NCBI RefSeq assembly: GCF_003326675.1
Contig: NZ_JPWF01000011.1
Span: forward strand, 1-64,000
Direction: 5' to 3'
Length of the DNA stretch: 64,000 nt
DNA from: Thalassospira profundimaris
GTDB taxonomy: Bacteria; Pseudomonadota; Alphaproteobacteria; Rhodospirillales; Thalassospiraceae
In this document: one piece after another, positions 46,428 to 55,041 of the stretch
Layout of the letters: each line of letters starts with the position of its first letter
Numbering within the stretch: the stretch's first letter is position 1
The notes under the pieces: model-generated
What the model was told of the DNA's origin: nothing
The model's input: the letters and a program-made list of their open reading frames with translations, nothing else
Database searches by the model: none
Made by a program: the position numbers and the translations under genes

Positions 46428-47126
46428 ATGTGGTCTGCGCTCCTGATTATTCCGATCGTGATTGTTGCCCTGATTGCCTACACAATTTACGGGCATCATC
46501 GCCACCTGGCTGCCAGCACCGGCGCGCCAATTGAAACCGCGCTGCGCCCGAACACCGCCCTTTTGATCGTTGATCTGCAAGAAGATTTCACGTCCGACAC
46601 CGCAAAGAACGCCTATCCGGCAGACAGGCTGCAAAATGCGTTTGTCGCGATCAATGATCTTGTTGAAACCGCGAATGCCACCGACATCCCGGTGATTTCC
46701 ATTCGTCAGAAATTTGACGGATTTTATATCAACCTTCTGGTCAAATTGCTTAATGAAGGTCGCGGTGGCGCATCATCGGACGGGCTTGCGCTTGATGACA
46801 GGATTGATGGCGATGTTGACCACGATATTGTCAAATCACGCGCCGATGCCTTTCACGAACCGGAACTGGACCGGGTTCTGGCGCGCCATAATATCGGCAA
46901 GCTGATCATTGTCGGGCTTGATGGCGATTATTGTGTCAACGCAACCATTCAGGGGGCGCTTAATCGTGGATATGACGTTTCGATAAGCGACGCGACCACC
47001 TTGGCCCTTAATCCCGAAAGCTGGCTTAAAACAAAATCCCGCCTGATCGCCGCGGGCGTTCATGACGGGATTGCAAAGCACAGCGCACCAAAAGCAGATC
47101 AGGCCAAAATTCTTGATCCGGCCTGA
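46428..47126 (+). CDS. Membrane-anchored isochorismatase-like cysteine hydrolase
   Basis: A 232-residue protein with an amino-terminal membrane helix (residues 2-22, ALLIIPIVIVALIAYTIYG) and an isochorismatase-like domain. The catalytic triad is visible: Asp in LLIVDLQEDF, Lys in DIVKSRADAF, and Cys in GLDGDYCVNATIQGAL. Family members hydrolyse amides such as nicotinamide or N-carbamoyl compounds; the substrate is unknown. It is cotranscribed with the MarR gene. I start at ATG 46428 with GGAGAA upstream rather than the GTG at 46422. Confidence 0.88.
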   Translation: MWSALLIIPIVIVALIAYTIYGHHRHLAASTGAPIETALRPNTALLIVDLQEDFTSDTAKNAYPADRLQNAFVAINDLVETANATDIPVISIRQKFDGFYINLLVKLLNEGRGGASSDGLALDDRIDGDVDHDIVKSRADAFHEPELDRVLARHNIGKLIIVGLDGDYCVNATIQGALNRGYDVSISDATTLALNPESWLKTKSRLIAAGVHDGIAKHSAPKADQAKILDPA

Positions 47127-47139
47127 TCATGCGTGATGA

Positions 47140-48456
47140 TTACAGCTTGTCGCGGATCGAATACCACAACATCGCCGCGACAAGCATCGGGAACCGGAAT
47201 GCTTTTCCGCCCGGGAAAACCGGGATTTTGATGTTTGACATCACATCAAACCGCTCCATGGTCCCCGCAACCGCTTCTGCCATGATCTGCCCGGCAAGTG
47301 TCGCCATCGCAACGCCATGCCCGGAATAACCCGATGCAGTAAAGGTGTTGTCGTCAATCTTGCGGAAGAACGGCATGCGGTTCATCGTAATTGCCAATGT
47401 CCCGCCCCAGCCATAATCGATTTTGACGTCTTTAAGCTGCGGATAGACTTCCAGCATGTGGGGCGACACAAACGATTTGATGTCATTGGGGAAGGTATAG
47501 CCATAGGTCTCACCGCCCCCAAACAACATGCGTTTATCGGCACTTAGTCGGTAATAGTTAATCACGAACTTTGAATCCGCCACCGCAACATCATCGCGGA
47601 TCAATTCGCGCGCAAGATCATCGCCCAGCGGCTCGGTCGCGATGATGAAATTGTTGATCGGCATGACGCGCCTTGCCACCCGATCATCAAGCGCATCAAG
47701 ATAACCATTACAGCCAAGGATCAATTTGTTGGCGCGCACAACTGCGCCATCGCGGGTTTTGACCATGACCTTGCCCGCCTGATTTTCATAGGACGTCACA
47801 ACCGCCCCTTCGAAAATGCGTGCCCCTGCATCGCGTGCCGCATCAGCAATCCCCAATGCGAAATTCAGTGGATGGATATGTCCCGCCCCCATATCAAGCG
47901 ATCCGCCGTGATAAAATTCGGACCCAAGCATTTCGTGCATCTCATCGCGATCCACGGTCCGGATCTGGTCATAGCCATATTCGGATTGAAGCTTGTGGGC
48001 ATATTCATGGGTTTCCGGAACAAAGCGCGCCCGATGATCGGCATGCAAGATACCCGGTTTCCAGTCACATTTGATATCGTGTTTGGTGATCAGGGATTTG
48101 ACGATATCCTTGGACTGTTCGGCGATATCCCAAAGCTTTCGGGCATCTTCGCGCCCAACCATCTTTTCAAGATCGTCCTGTTCGCGCCGCTGGCCCGAAC
48201 CGACCTGCCCGCCATTGCGGCCCGAAGCGCCCCAGCCAACCCGATGGGCTTCAAGCAGGATGACATCAAATCCGCGCTCGGCCAGATGCAGGGCCGATGA
48301 CAATCCGGTAAAGCCCCCGCCGATCACAACAATGTCGCAGGTTTGATCCCCTTCAAGCTTGGCAAATGGTGCCGTCGCATTGGCAGTCGCCGCATAATAG
48401 GATGCGGGATATGCGCCGGCCTTGTCATTGGCGGTCAGCAAATTCGGGGTAAACAC
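47140..48456 (-). CDS. Second PuuB-type FAD-dependent oxidoreductase
   Basis: A 438-residue flavoprotein with VVIGGGFTGLSSALHLAERGFDVILLEAHRVGWGASGRNGGQVGSGQR (residues 44-91), more like E. coli PuuB than the copy at 43818. The end block YSGHGVAMATLAGQIMAEAV is the second FAD contact. It may be the true gamma-glutamylputrescine oxidase or act on a related amine. It converges with the cysteine hydrolase gene at 13 bases, without a visible terminator. Upstream, 48457-48684 holds no supportable gene. Confidence 0.88.
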   Translation of the reverse strand: MFTPNLLTANDKAGAYPASYYAATANATAPFAKLEGDQTCDIVVIGGGFTGLSSALHLAERGFDVILLEAHRVGWGASGRNGGQVGSGQRREQDDLEKMVGREDARKLWDIAEQSKDIVKSLITKHDIKCDWKPGILHADHRARFVPETHEYAHKLQSEYGYDQIRTVDRDEMHEMLGSEFYHGGSLDMGAGHIHPLNFALGIADAARDAGARIFEGAVVTSYENQAGKVMVKTRDGAVVRANKLILGCNGYLDALDDRVARRVMPINNFIIATEPLGDDLARELIRDDVAVADSKFVINYYRLSADKRMLFGGGETYGYTFPNDIKSFVSPHMLEVYPQLKDVKIDYGWGGTLAITMNRMPFFRKIDDNTFTASGYSGHGVAMATLAGQIMAEAVAGTMERFDVMSNIKIPVFPGGKAFRFPMLVAAMLWYSIRDKL

Positions 48457-48684
48457 GAGGAAGCCTCATTTTCGTTGTTTCTTGTCATTCTATCCTGACC
48501 AAACAGGAACAGCTATCAAGGGAAAACTGCCCGCTTCAGGATGCTTTGCCTGCATTTCGCGGATTATGCCAAAACCGGCAAGTCTGAGGATAAAGGATTG
48601 CGCAAACCCTCGTCCGCAGGACGATAAATGCGCGACATTTTTCCAGATGCGTCGCCATTTCCGACCACGATGGCGGGTGGATTC

Positions 48685-50277
48685 CTAGCCGCCCTGAGTC
48701 ACGGCTTCGACCATGCGCAAGGCGGTCTTGGTCGCGGCACAGCCACCACGCGCCGTACAACGCAAATCAGGATGCATCATCGCCCCGATCTTGACGGTCT
48801 GATCAACCAGTTCATCATATCCAAGAACCGCATCAAACCCGGCCAGAACCGCCATCGCCGACGAATATGCGTGGGAGACACCGGCCACATTGCGCGCATG
48901 GCACGGGATTTCGACATCCCCGCCAACAGGATCGCAGACCAAACCAAGGGTATTCATCAAACACATACTTGCGGCGTCAAAGCACTGCTTGGCCGATCCG
49001 CCATAGGCCTGCGTCACACCGGCCGCGGCCATTGCCGCCGATGCGCCGGTTTCAACCGAACAGCCGCCGCATTCCGCGGCAAAGGTTCCGCGTGCGGCAA
49101 ACACCGCCCCGATCAGCGCCATGACCTGAAGGGCGTCGGTCGCACCTTCGATATCAATGCCATGACGGATCAAACCATACAGCGTTCCGGGCACGACACC
49201 GGCACTGCCAGCGGTCGGTGCTGCACAAACCAGCCCCCGATTGCTGTCACGTTCCATCGCCGACAGCGCACCCGCAATCGCATCCTGCAACACCGGCCCG
49301 CCAAGACCGCCGGGCAGATTGGCATCACGGACCTTGCGCGCACGCAGTGTCAGGAACCGCATCACGTTATCTTCGGGTTTGGCATCAAATCCCTCGGCGA
49401 CAACGCGCAACATCAATTCACAGCGTTCGCGAAACAGTTCACGGGTGGCTTCACGCGAAAGACCAAGACGCTTGGCTTCAAGGGCAAGGGCCGCATCGGC
49501 AATGGATCCGCCTTCTTCCTGATCAGCAACCGCAATCACCGCATCACTGGTCGAAAACAGGTCATCCATCGCGCAGACCGGATATTGCGAAGCATCGGCA
49601 AAGCGCAGATCAGATATCCCTTCGCGGTTAGACACCTGCCCCAGAATGTCCGCTGTCGGCACCGATTGAAGGGAAATTTCAACGCGGTTGTGCTTCTGAT
49701 CAACCGCCACGCCAAGCAACATATTCCCGCCAGCAGACAGCATTTCGGCAATCGTATCGGCATCCCTGACAGCCGCTTCACCCCAGACGAACACGGTTGC
49801 GGTTTTGCCGGTCAGAAACAGGGCCTCGCCATTCATGCTATCGATGTAATACATCCCGCCGCCAACCGACGCCCCGGTATAAAGATCGGTGCGCGATACC
49901 CCGTCCGGGGATTGCAGGGTCAGTTCAAGATCAACCCGGTTGGGATGGTTGTTGTTATCAAGTTCTGTGATCTCTATTGCGAAATGAAACCCTTCGCCGC
50001 GTTCCACACGCCCCAGAATGTCGCGATAATCCGCATCGGTCAGCTTGGCGCCATAAAGACCGGCTGCAAAGTTTTCATCGGAACTTTGTGATTTGTAACA
50101 GGGCGCGAATGATCCCCTTGGATCAAACCGCACCACCGCCTTTTGCAAGGTTTCACCGTTCGAACATGACAGTTCACGCACAAGCTTTGCCATCATATAG
50201 GGCGCTGCACAGTGCGAACTCGACGGGCCGCGCATAACCGGGCCGATCACGGAATTAAGCAGACTGATTTCTTGCAT
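48685..50277 (-). CDS. Fused Fe-S L-serine dehydratase-like protein
   Basis: A 530-residue enzyme of the iron-sulphur L-serine ammonia-lyase family (serine to pyruvate and ammonia), beta domain first and alpha domain second. The beta start reads GPVMRGPSSSHCAAPYMMA, where most members have SSSHT. Three cluster cysteines are kept (GGCSVETG, LVCDPVGG, EIPCHARN), together with SAGVVPGTLYG. It is about 75 residues longer than E. coli SdaA and ends HPDLRCTARGGCAATKTALRMVE, so it belongs to a divergent branch; another hydroxy amino acid is possible as substrate. Confidence 0.85.
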   Translation of the reverse strand: MQEISLLNSVIGPVMRGPSSSHCAAPYMMAKLVRELSCSNGETLQKAVVRFDPRGSFAPCYKSQSSDENFAAGLYGAKLTDADYRDILGRVERGEGFHFAIEITELDNNNHPNRVDLELTLQSPDGVSRTDLYTGASVGGGMYYIDSMNGEALFLTGKTATVFVWGEAAVRDADTIAEMLSAGGNMLLGVAVDQKHNRVEISLQSVPTADILGQVSNREGISDLRFADASQYPVCAMDDLFSTSDAVIAVADQEEGGSIADAALALEAKRLGLSREATRELFRERCELMLRVVAEGFDAKPEDNVMRFLTLRARKVRDANLPGGLGGPVLQDAIAGALSAMERDSNRGLVCAAPTAGSAGVVPGTLYGLIRHGIDIEGATDALQVMALIGAVFAARGTFAAECGGCSVETGASAAMAAAGVTQAYGGSAKQCFDAASMCLMNTLGLVCDPVGGDVEIPCHARNVAGVSHAYSSAMAVLAGFDAVLGYDELVDQTVKIGAMMHPDLRCTARGGCAATKTALRMVEAVTQGG

Positions 50278-50378
50278 GGCGGTTCATCTTGATTGGCGTT
50301 GTATGTCGGGTTTTGCGGGATGATTGCATACAATATGCCATGATCATCACCCGCCTTTGATGCGAATGCAATCATCCA

Positions 50379-50416
50379 AAACAAAATCCCGGACAGTGAT
50401 CACCACCATCCGGGAT
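50379..50416 (-). terminator. Terminator downstream of the MoaD-like gene
   Basis: An 8-bp stem (50386-50393 with 50409-50416) is followed on the minus strand by TTTGTTTTGG, about 80 bases past the MoaD-like stop codon. The serine dehydratase promoter must lie between it and 50278. Confidence 0.6.
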
Positions 50417-50497
50417 GCGAAATCTGATATCGTCAAATGGTCTGATGATTTCCCGCTTCATCACATGCGGCAATTCCATTCATCAGACGATTGGTTC

Positions 50498-50749
50498 CTA
50501 GCCCCCGGTCACCGGCGGGAACAAGGCAATTTCACTGGCCTTGGTGACGTCGGCATCCGGTGTTGAATATTCCTGATCGACCGCGACCCGGATAATTGCC
50601 GGATCGGCAAGTGCATCGGCAAAGTTCGCACCGCGTCCCGGAAGCCAGGCAAGAAGGTCAGCGACCGTATTCACATGCCCAGGAAGATCAATATCTTCCT
50701 CGCCAAAGCCGATGCGGTCTTTAACCCACGAAAAATAGACCAGTTTCAT
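50498..50749 (-). CDS. moaD: MoaD/ThiS-like sulphur carrier
   Basis: An 83-residue ubiquitin-fold protein: MKLVYFSWVKDRIGFGEEDIDLP at the start, VAVDQEYSTPDADV in the middle and ALFPPVTGG at the end. The terminal Gly-Gly carries a thiocarboxylate in molybdopterin synthase. AGGA lies 6 bases before the ATG at 50749. No moaE or other cofactor gene is beside it, so it could be the molybdopterin synthase small subunit or a carrier for another pathway. Confidence 0.88.
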   Translation of the reverse strand: MKLVYFSWVKDRIGFGEEDIDLPGHVNTVADLLAWLPGRGANFADALADPAIIRVAVDQEYSTPDADVTKASEIALFPPVTGG

Positions 50750-50840
50750 ATGCAATCCTGATGGCTGATTTGAATTTGGCCCATGCTTGCGCAATCACCG
50801 CCAAGACGCAAGTCCCGAAGACGTGAACAGTCCCATCCAC

Positions 50841-51785
50841 CTAGGGATAAACAAAATAGCCATCCGGTGCATGGGACAGCCGCGCAGTCAGGTTATCGAT
50901 GAAAAATCGTTCAGCGCGGCTTAGTGACATGCGCGGGTTGGTGACAAGGTAGATGTCAATCGCGGGTGGTGCGTCATAGGGCGGCAAACGCCAGAGCTGC
51001 CCGCGCTCGGTAGCGTTTTGCACCACGTGGATCGGCAGTGGCCCGATGCCCAAACCCGCGTTGATCAAACGACGGACTTCTTCAAGATGCGGGCTGACCG
51101 CAACCACCTTGCCGCGCATCCCTTCCTGCGCGCGCAAGATGGCAACCGGGGCCAGCGCATCGGAAAGCTGGTCGGTGGAGAAAGATACAAACGCCTCGCT
51201 GCGCAAATCGGCAAGGGTCAGGTTTTCCTTGCCAAACAGATGATGACTGGGTCCACAGAAAAAGCCGAAATGTTCGCGGTAAAGTTTGCGATATTCAAGA
51301 CGCGGATGCTGTTCCTTGACCAGACAAATGCCAAAACTTGCCTGTTGTGAAAGAACCTGATCAATCACGTGTTTGGATGTCGCAACATTGATTTCATAGG
51401 TCACTTCGGGATGGGAATGGTTGAAATCAAACAGTGCGTCATCAAGGGGCGGAAACACCACGTGACTGGCCAGCCACAAGTGCAAATGCCCGGTCAACTG
51501 ACTGCCACTGTCTGACATCACATCGGACAATCGCCCGATAGCCCCGCAGATTTCCCGACATTCGTGATAAAGCGCCAAACCCTGTTCGGTGACTTCAAAC
51601 CGGCCACGTTCACGGTCAATCAGGCGCGATCCGATCTGGTCTTCAAGCCGTTTCAATGCGTTACTAACACTTGGCTGGCGCAGTAACAGCCGGTTGGCGG
51701 CCCCGGTAATGGAACGTTCTTCGACGATCACGGTAAAGGTATGCAAAAGGTTCCAGTCAAACTGGCGCCGCATCAGGTCTTTCAT
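50841..51785 (-). CDS. LysR-family transcriptional regulator
   Basis: A 314-residue LysR protein with helix-turn-helix FTVIVEERSITGAANRLLLRQPSVSNALKRLEDQIGSRLIDRER (residues 17-60) and an effector domain. It diverges from the ABC-importer catabolic array and is the likely regulator of it. I use ATG 51785, which gives MKDLMRRQFDWNLLHTF; the longer frame to 51839 would translate through the palindromic sites at 51815-51831. The effector is unknown, perhaps the imported amine. Confidence 0.9.
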   Translation of the reverse strand: MKDLMRRQFDWNLLHTFTVIVEERSITGAANRLLLRQPSVSNALKRLEDQIGSRLIDRERGRFEVTEQGLALYHECREICGAIGRLSDVMSDSGSQLTGHLHLWLASHVVFPPLDDALFDFNHSHPEVTYEINVATSKHVIDQVLSQQASFGICLVKEQHPRLEYRKLYREHFGFFCGPSHHLFGKENLTLADLRSEAFVSFSTDQLSDALAPVAILRAQEGMRGKVVAVSPHLEEVRRLINAGLGIGPLPIHVVQNATERGQLWRLPPYDAPPAIDIYLVTNPRMSLSRAERFFIDNLTARLSHAPDGYFVYP

Positions 51786-51814
51786 GTTTTCCACCCCCGC
51801 ATATTGACCATGCC

Positions 51815-51889
51815 CATAGCCATTGGCTATGTGATCCATTATACTTATCTATTTGCGCTATGCGCAAGTCTGAGGTGGAATAGCCACAC
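51815..51889. promoter_or_regulatory. Divergent LysR/ABC control region with palindromes
   Basis: Between the two divergent starts are a perfect palindrome CATAGCCATTGGCTATG (51815-51831), a second palindrome TTGCGCTATGCGCAA (51853-51867), and another ATAGCC copy at 51880-51885. The ATAGCC/GGCTAT half-site occurs three times, as expected of a LysR binding region. Confidence 0.65.
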
Positions 51890-51953
51890 AAAACATTTCA
51901 ACGGCCAAATAACCGCGCACGGCATCGCCGGAGCAAAATAACGGGAGGCATAA

Positions 51954-52826
51954 ATGGCCGCAGATATCACCGGGACGCGTCGCGCGCCTTGGATGCTGTT
52001 ATCGCCATCATTGGCAACAGTCGGGCTGCTTTTGATCATCCCGATGCTGTTTATCGTCGTCTATTCATTCTGGTTGCGCACAGCAACCGGCGCGGATCAG
52101 GTCGGCTTTTATCTTGATAACTGGATCGAGGTCCTTGGCGACCGGTTCTATCGCGATATTCTGTTTCAAACCTTTGCCATTGCCTTTTACACCACGGTGA
52201 TCTGTGCGCTGGTCGGTTATATCCCGGCTTATTTCGTCGCCAATACACCGGTGAAATCCAAGGCGTTTCTTCTTTTGATGCTGATGCTGCCCTTTTGGAT
52301 CAGCTATATCATCCGTACAATGTCTTGGATCAACATTCTGGGCACATCGGGCGCACTTAATACGGTGATGCTGTCGCTTGGCATCATCGATGGACCGATC
52401 CAGATGTTATATAACCAGACCACGGTTGTTCTGGGTCTGGTGCATTATCTGCTGCCCTTCATGATCCTGAACGTTTATGTCAGCCTTGATGGTATCGACA
52501 AGAACCTGACCGAAGCGGCCCAAAGCCTTGGCTGCACAGGTTTTCAGGCCTTCCGCGAAGTTACCTTGCCGCTTTCCCTGCCCGGTCTGGCCGCGGGTTC
52601 GTTGCTATGCTTTGTGCTGGCGGCGGGCACCTATATCACCCCGATTGTTCTGGGCGGTCCGCGTGATGCGATGTTTGCCAACCTGGTATTTGAAGCCATC
52701 GTAACCCAGTTGAACTGGCCGCTTGGATCGGCACTTTCACTCGTCCTGCTGGCCCTTCTGGGCGCGCTGGTCGTCATTTACACCCGCTATCTCGGCATCG
52801 ACCAGATCGCCAAGAGCTTCGAGTAA
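51954..52826 (+). CDS. Polyamine/opine-type ABC transporter permease (PotB-like)
   Basis: A 290-residue six-helix permease. Membrane segment one is LLSPSLATVGLLLIIPMLFIVVYSFWL; the coupling loop KNLTEAAQSLGCTGFQAFREVTLPLSLPG near residue 180 is the EAA motif for ATPase docking. First gene of the importer, 10 bases before its partner permease. GGGAGG precedes the ATG. The family moves spermidine, putrescine, opines and similar cations. Confidence 0.93.
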   Translation: MAADITGTRRAPWMLLSPSLATVGLLLIIPMLFIVVYSFWLRTATGADQVGFYLDNWIEVLGDRFYRDILFQTFAIAFYTTVICALVGYIPAYFVANTPVKSKAFLLLMLMLPFWISYIIRTMSWINILGTSGALNTVMLSLGIIDGPIQMLYNQTTVVLGLVHYLLPFMILNVYVSLDGIDKNLTEAAQSLGCTGFQAFREVTLPLSLPGLAAGSLLCFVLAAGTYITPIVLGGPRDAMFANLVFEAIVTQLNWPLGSALSLVLLALLGALVVIYTRYLGIDQIAKSFE

Positions 52827-52835
52827 GGGAGGTAT

Positions 52836-53657
52836 ATGACAATGTCCGGCTGGTCGATGATCCGAATTGCCACGATCCTTGTTTATCTGTTCCTGTTTGC
52901 GCCCGTTGCCGTGGTGATCCTTCTGGCATTCAACGCCAATCAGTTTGGCGGATTTCCCATCGAAGGGTTTTCACTGCGCTGGTTCGAAGCACTTTGGCAC
53001 AATGATGCCATTGTCAGGGCGTTCAAAACGTCCCTGTTGCTGGGCTTTCTGACCAGCATGGTATCAACAACGCTTGGCACTATGGCGGCCCTTGCCATGG
53101 TGCGCTATGACTTCCCCGGAAAACGGACGATTTCGACCCTTCTGGTCGCGCCGATCCTGATCCCCGAAGTCGTTCTTGCCGTCGCGTTGCTTTTGTTCCT
53201 TCAGGCACTTTCAATGCCCAAAAGCTTTGGCCTGCTTCTGATGGGGCATGTTGTCTTTACCCTGCCCTTTGTGGTGCTTGTGGTTCAGGCGCGCCTGGTA
53301 TCGATCCGCCGCGACGTTGAAGAAGCCGCCATGAGCCTCGGCGCAACCCCGGTTCAGACTTTCTTTGAAATCACTCTGCCGCTGATGCTGCCGGCCGTGA
53401 TGGCAGGGATGCTGTTCTCCTTCACGATTTCCTTTGATGACATCACCGGCACCCTGTTCTGGAAACCGGGTGGTGTGGAAACAGTCCCGACCCAGATTTT
53501 TGCCATGCTGCGCAATTCCATCAGCCCGGAAATCAATGCGCTTGGCGCGGTCATGGTGATCTTTACCATCGCCCTTCCGCTGATTGCGGCATCGATTGCA
53601 CGCGTGATGGCGATGCGAAAACTGCGCGCATCAAACCGCAAGACCCAGGCGGCCTAA
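52836..53657 (+). CDS. Polyamine/opine-type ABC transporter permease (PotC-like)
   Basis: The second permease half (273 residues): first membrane segment ATILVYLFLFAPVAVVILLAFNANQFGGFP, typical of PotC, and EAA loop DVEEAAMSLGATPVQTFFEITLPLMLPA near residue 170. It is followed by 122 bases with purine-rich tandem-like sequence (CAAAACCAAC, AAGACCAAAAGACCAACGACC) before the binding protein gene. Confidence 0.93.
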   Translation: MTMSGWSMIRIATILVYLFLFAPVAVVILLAFNANQFGGFPIEGFSLRWFEALWHNDAIVRAFKTSLLLGFLTSMVSTTLGTMAALAMVRYDFPGKRTISTLLVAPILIPEVVLAVALLLFLQALSMPKSFGLLLMGHVVFTLPFVVLVVQARLVSIRRDVEEAAMSLGATPVQTFFEITLPLMLPAVMAGMLFSFTISFDDITGTLFWKPGGVETVPTQIFAMLRNSISPEINALGAVMVIFTIALPLIAASIARVMAMRKLRASNRKTQAA

Positions 53658-53779
53658 ACCCCGCCTGGACCAAGTTTTGAATATCGCGGGCAACCGCCAA
53701 AACCAACAACAAGACCAAAAGACCAACGACCAAGAATAAAACCGAAAACAAAATAACTTGTTTTATCAGGAGGCCTTAA

Positions 53780-54934
53780 ATGGACGATACGAAACGCTAT
53801 GAACGCCTGCTTAATCGTTACCGTGATGGCGATATCAGCCGCCGCACATTCCTGACCGCCCTTGGCGCGGCCGGCGTTGTTGCCGGTGTCACCGGCGGCC
53901 CGATGGGCATGCTTGCCAAAACGGCGCGTGCAGCAACCCCGGAACAGGTCCGCTTTGACGGTTGGGGCGGCGTGGTTTCCGAGGCATTTGAAAAATATGC
54001 CTTCGCGCCCTATACCAAGAAAACCGGCATCAAGGTCATTTCCGGCACCTTTGGCGGCGCTGATGAATATATCGCACGCGTCAAGGCAGGCCAGCCGGGC
54101 GAGTTCAACCTTGCCCACCTTTCGGGTGTGTTTGACTATGCCCGTTACCACGGCCTTGAACTGACTTCGGAATTGAACGAAGCCAATATCCCGAACCTGC
54201 AAAACGTGATTCCAAGCCTGATTGAACCGCTGCGTAAAATCAGCGGCGGCACGCTTTCAGCTGTTCCATATGATTACGGCACCACGGGCATTGCCTATAA
54301 CCGCAAATATATCAGCGACGATGAAGCCAAGGCCAAAGGTGCCAAGCTGATGATCGACGAGGCCTATAAAGGCAAGATCGGCGGTTGGGGCGAATGGAAA
54401 ACCCGTGTCTGGTACGGCGCCCTTCAGTCCGATCAGGACCCGAACAATATCAAGGATATCGATGCAGTTTGGGACATGATCCGTTCGCACCGTGATCTGG
54501 CCCTTAAATACTGGAGTTCGGGCGCGGAATTGATGAGCCTTCTGGCCGAAGAAGAAATCTATGTCACCGAAGGCTGGTCCGGCCGCATCAAGGCGCTTCA
54601 GGATCAGGGGCATGACATCGGTTATCTTGATCCGGCTGGTGGTCTTGGCTGGCAGGAATGTCTGTTTGTTCTGCGCGGCAGCCCGATGGCCGCCTGTGAA
54701 GAACTTCTGAACTTCATGCTTGAACCCGAAGTCGCGATTGCAGTTGCCGAAGGTCAGAGCTACCCGCCAGCCCTTGACCCGAACAAGGTTGAGCTTGGCA
54801 AAATCATCCCGACCCTGCCGGCGTTTGATCCGAAAGGCACGCTTGCATCGCTTAGCTTCTTTGATCCAGCATACTGGAACGAAAACGAAGCTGACTGGTC
54901 GAAGACCTTCTCTCGTGTGCAGCGCGGCTATTAA
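53780..54934 (+). CDS. ABC transporter substrate-binding protein with Tat-type signal (PotD-like)
   Basis: A 384-residue periplasmic binding protein. Its export signal contains SRRTFLTALGAAGVVAGV (residues 20-37), a twin-arginine motif, so it probably folds before export; cleavage is expected after TARA near residue 50. The mature part (VSGTFGGADEYIARVKAGQPGEFNLAHLSG-type start, YDYGTTGIAYN, VAEGQSYPPALDPN) is of the spermidine/putrescine-binding class. AGGAGG lies before the ATG. The ligand sets the specificity of the whole array and is not known. Confidence 0.92.
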   Translation: MDDTKRYERLLNRYRDGDISRRTFLTALGAAGVVAGVTGGPMGMLAKTARAATPEQVRFDGWGGVVSEAFEKYAFAPYTKKTGIKVISGTFGGADEYIARVKAGQPGEFNLAHLSGVFDYARYHGLELTSELNEANIPNLQNVIPSLIEPLRKISGGTLSAVPYDYGTTGIAYNRKYISDDEAKAKGAKLMIDEAYKGKIGGWGEWKTRVWYGALQSDQDPNNIKDIDAVWDMIRSHRDLALKYWSSGAELMSLLAEEEIYVTEGWSGRIKALQDQGHDIGYLDPAGGLGWQECLFVLRGSPMAACEELLNFMLEPEVAIAVAEGQSYPPALDPNKVELGKIIPTLPAFDPKGTLASLSFFDPAYWNENEADWSKTFSRVQRGY

Positions 54935-55041
54935 GGCCTGATTGCACACCTGATCCTGTGTCCTGGCCCTTGCACAACCGGCCAGGACACATCTGCCCCC
55001 GCAAAGGCGCAGGCACATTTATTCTGACAGGGTATCTAACA

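Noticed and set aside
53658..53779. Purine-rich repeat-like stretch between PotC-like and PotD-like genes as a CRISPR or tandem array
   Set aside because: Units such as ACCAA and AAGACCAA are short and irregular, with no spacer structure; it looks like simple low-complexity leader sequence.
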